A stretch of DNA of 64,000 nucleotides, taken from NCBI RefSeq assembly GCF_004664715.2, contig NC_051068.1, positions 10,470,298-10,534,297 of the forward strand, in the 5' to 3' direction. A program made the position numbers and the translations under genes. The stretch is from Peromyscus leucopus (lineage: Eukaryota; Chordata; Mammalia; Rodentia; Cricetidae). Shown one piece after another: positions 61,486-64,000 of this stretch; within the stretch, counting starts at the first letter, position 1; the number at the start of each line of letters is the position of its first letter. A model generated the notes under the pieces. That model had not been told where the DNA came from and searched no databases. It saw nothing but the letters and a program-made list of their open reading frames with translations.

Positions 61486-61570
61486 GAATAAATCTTCCCA
61501 TGAAGCAATAAATAGGAACAACACAGGACATCAAAACTAGTTTTATAAATGGATTAGCTGTATGAAATTA

Positions 61571-61601
61571 TATGGATTTATATATATATATATATATATG
61601 G

Positions 61602-61646
<45 letters not shown>
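61571..61646. repeat. (TA)n microsatellite with duplicated GGATTTA spacer
   Basis: Two TA runs (about 61579-61598 and 61605-61646), each preceded by ATATGGATTTA. This looks like a duplicated unit with TA slippage. Confidence 0.95.
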
Positions 61647-61648
<2 letters not shown>

Positions 61649-61654
61649 GTACAC

Positions 61655-62075
61655 CCTTCTTAGTTAGGGTTTCTATTGCTGTGAGAAAACAACATGACCC
61701 AAACTAACATGTAGAAAAGGCTTCATTTCAGCTCACAATTTCACATCACACTCCATCACTGACGGAGATCGGGCAGGAGCTCAAGTCAGGAACCTTGAAA
61801 GCAGGAGCTGATGCAGAGGGCGTGGAGGAGTGTTGCTTGCTGGCTTGCTCCTCCTGGCTTGTTAAACCTGCTTTCTTATGTCATCCAGGACCACCAGCCC
61901 ATGGGTGGCACTGCCCACAGTGAGCCTGGCTCTCCCAATCAATCATCAATTAAGAAAATGTACTACAGGCTTGCTCACAGGTCGGTCTAATGGGGGCATT
62001 TTCTTAATTGAGTTTTCCTCTTCCAAAGTGACTCTAGCCTGTATTAACATAAAACCAACCAGGACAACAACCTTA
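61655..62075 (+). mobile_element. URR1-like rodent repeat
   Basis: It starts CTTAGTTAGGGTTTCTATTG and CTGTGAG. It continues through AGGAGCTGATGCAGAGGGCG, CCAGGACCACCAGCCCATGG, GGCACTGCCCACAGTGAGCC, CAATCATCAATTAAGAAAAT, TACTACAGGCTTGCTCACAG and GGGGCATTTTCTTAATTGAG. Its left end matches the complement of the right end of the 29280-29622 element, but the interiors differ, so they are probably different subfamilies. Confidence 0.72.
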
Positions 62076-64000
62076 TAGTGATGATTGGATGTAAACATGA
62101 ATTATCATATAAAGCTTGGTTAAAAATAAAAACAAAAACAAAAACACTTTTTCCAAATCACTTCACATTATTTTTAAACCAATTAAATGTAGATAATGAA
62201 AATATCTACAATATTTATGTCATCCATATGTACATATATACATAAGGATGATATAAGAAAATAACATACAAAAAACTAAGGCACATTAGGCATTTCAGGT
62301 CAGGTCAGCTGTGGAATTCTGTGAATTTCTGTTACCACGGGGGGTCAAAACTTTACATTTCAATACTTACATTGATTCTGAGGATCTGTATTTAGAGACT
62401 ATTCAAATGCTTCCTCTGCTTTCACTGGGGAAACACAAGCCTTAAACTGAGGAGGAACTTGCCTCAGTGTTTGGCATGATGCAAGGTCAGGAAGGGATAA
62501 ACAGGGAGACAGGTTTGTATTTTCTTAAGGAAAAGGGCTGGGGTCACAGGCTGAGGGACAAGCAGTGTGGGGAGCAGAGAAGACACCATCCTTAAAAACC
62601 CAGTGTCTCCTCAAACACAGTGTCTGGGGAAGGTCTGTCTCAGCCAACCCCAGCTTTCCTGTTCAGTTCAGAAGTGAGCAGAACTTACCATTTATAGTGA
62701 AAACTCCAGTAGTCTTCCCCTAAGGCAGGGACCTGGGGGCCCCTAAAAAGACTGGGATTGCTTTCTTATTTGTCCACTTGCAGCAGAACCAGGGTCCCTG
62801 ATGACTTGCGGTGCTATCCCTCAAATGTTTCCATCTCTGAGAGGCTTGGAAGAGTTAGGTAAAAGAGCATCTTCATTTTCAGAATTCCAGATTCGAAATG
62901 CTCAGCCAGTAAAGTCTATGCAAATATTGCAAAATGCAAACAAATAAATCTGAAATACTCTTGGCATCAAGCATTTCAGAAGAAATGCTCAACTTGTAAC
63001 ACCCCCTGCCCCTGCCACGCCTCCATGAGCCCTCTGTTACTTCTGTTGAGGAAAATTTAATAGGCCATGGTTTCACCCACCTCTGTGAGACAAACTGCAT
63101 ATTCTCTATCCAATGGCTCACCATGTCCTTGAGCAGGCCACATGGGTCATCAGTTTAAGGGGACACTGGTTATTTGCCAGCACAAAATGACAATTTTTGA
63201 CTGTTATTTTTTTTTTCCATTTCACCTCACCAATTCAATAAACAGGTTTGAAAAATCATTCTTGTGTCTGAAATATTTGACTGTCTTCCCGGTGTTCTTG
63301 CACAGGATGAGAGACTACATCCAACAAGCACTTCCTATCGACCCTGAATATTGTTCTTTTTATTTTATTTATTCAGCTCCAGAATACTAGGGTCATGTCT
63401 CTCTTTCTCACTGCTTTTTGTGGCTTGGGCACCGTGTGGTGACACCGGCTGGTGGGTCACCGCCTGTGTGTTATGTCCGTCTGTATCCTCCCGCTTGTCT
63501 CACCCACATGGTCTCACCTCTGAGCTTACTCCTTCGGACTCCAGCTGAGCCTCATGAGCAGTAATCATCACAGTGGTGCTATGGAGACGTGCGTGATTCC
63601 CAGGCATGCGTCTTCTGAACATTTTTGGTGGTCAGCTATAATGGAAGAGGATGTTGTTAATTTAAATTTCATAAACTGGAATGCTGTGCTTTTGGTAAAG
63701 TACCATATTCTTTGGGAAGAAATTGTTCTTTGTTAAAAAGGATTTTTCCTTTTAATGACTTGCTTTTTTTCCACTTCTCTAGTTATTTGAATTTTAAAGA
63801 CATTTCTTCCATACTAAGTTTATTCTCTGTGATTGAATTCACTGGTCAGAATATTTTGGTTAATTTCCTTTATTGGTAAATTTAACTCATGGTTAAATAC
63901 TGAGTCTGATTTACTCAAAAAAGATATATTGTAAGTAACTGACTTAATTAGTTAGCAGAGTTTATTGTGGGCTCATGCCATTTCACCGGTATATGACATC

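Larger units (their letters stand above)
25257..64000 (+). other. Mecom: 5' part of the long Mecom intron following the MDS1 exon
   Basis: In mammals the intron after MDS1 exon 2 is known to be very long, so finding no further exon in about 38.7 kb is expected. Apart from the repeats and candidate regulatory blocks listed separately, I recognise nothing in about 25380-26100, 26230-27290, 29620-30360, 31640-33560, 34340-36070, 36240-37260, 37560-40490, 40700-42190, 42650-43090, 43450-47540, 47760-50250, 51380-53220, 54180-57000, 57570-58120, 59040-59900, 60110-61260 and 62080-64000. Confidence 0.85.

Overview
The window is nuclear DNA from a muroid rodent, most likely a cricetid (hamster, vole or deer-mouse group). 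Three things point there. It is dense in rodent SINEs (B1, B2/B3-type, composite tRNA/B1 types) and rodent L1 3' ends. The freshest B1 copy (51197-51363, flanked by a perfect 15-bp target-site duplication) carries the 'TTTGCGCCTTTCC' body variant that I associate with cricetid rather than mouse/rat B1. The rest is ordinary AT-rich intronic DNA with dinucleotide microsatellites, no CpG island and no bacterial-type gene organisation.

Only one protein-coding piece can be supported: an internal exon at 24913-25256 on the + strand. It matches exon 2 of the MDS1 part of Mecom (MDS1-EVI1, PRDM3), covering the acidic linker and the first part of the PR/SET domain. Everything else reads as intron. Positions 1-24912 are the 3' part of the intron before this exon, and 25257-64000 are the 5' part of the very long following intron. 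No other exon, active RNA gene or promoter was found.

Layout. 1-240: an L1 3' tail and a truncated 5S rRNA pseudogene. 240-6500: largely unique intron with TG, TG/CG and TA microsatellites and one composite SINE. 6500-8120: two L1 3' ends arranged tail to tail. 8120-19020: mostly unique sequence with a B4-type SINE, an L2 remnant, simple repeats and motif-rich candidate regulatory stretches. 19600-20390: a decayed ancient L1-like fragment. 21900-24275: SINEs, the last about 640 bp before the exon. 24913-25256: the exon. 26100-32000: SINEs, a URR1-like element and old repeats. 32000-47500: mostly unique, with candidate regulatory clusters near 33.6-34.3, 40.5-40.7 and 43.1-43.4 kb, a MIR, a composite SINE and a (CTTT)n tract. 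47500-64000: further SINEs, a 3 x 40 bp minisatellite, the young B1, candidate conserved blocks near 53.3 and 57.0-57.6 kb, L2-like remnants and a second URR1-like element.

I found no evidence of a novel multi-gene system. The points most worth checking are regulatory or structural: an acceptor that overlaps a donor-like sequence at the exon start, an E-box/RUNX/AP-1/GATA cluster at 40.55-40.64 kb, and an octamer/DR1/SOX composite at 11.83-11.86 kb. Repeat family names and comparisons with human Mecom come from memory and not from a search; repeat boundaries are approximate.
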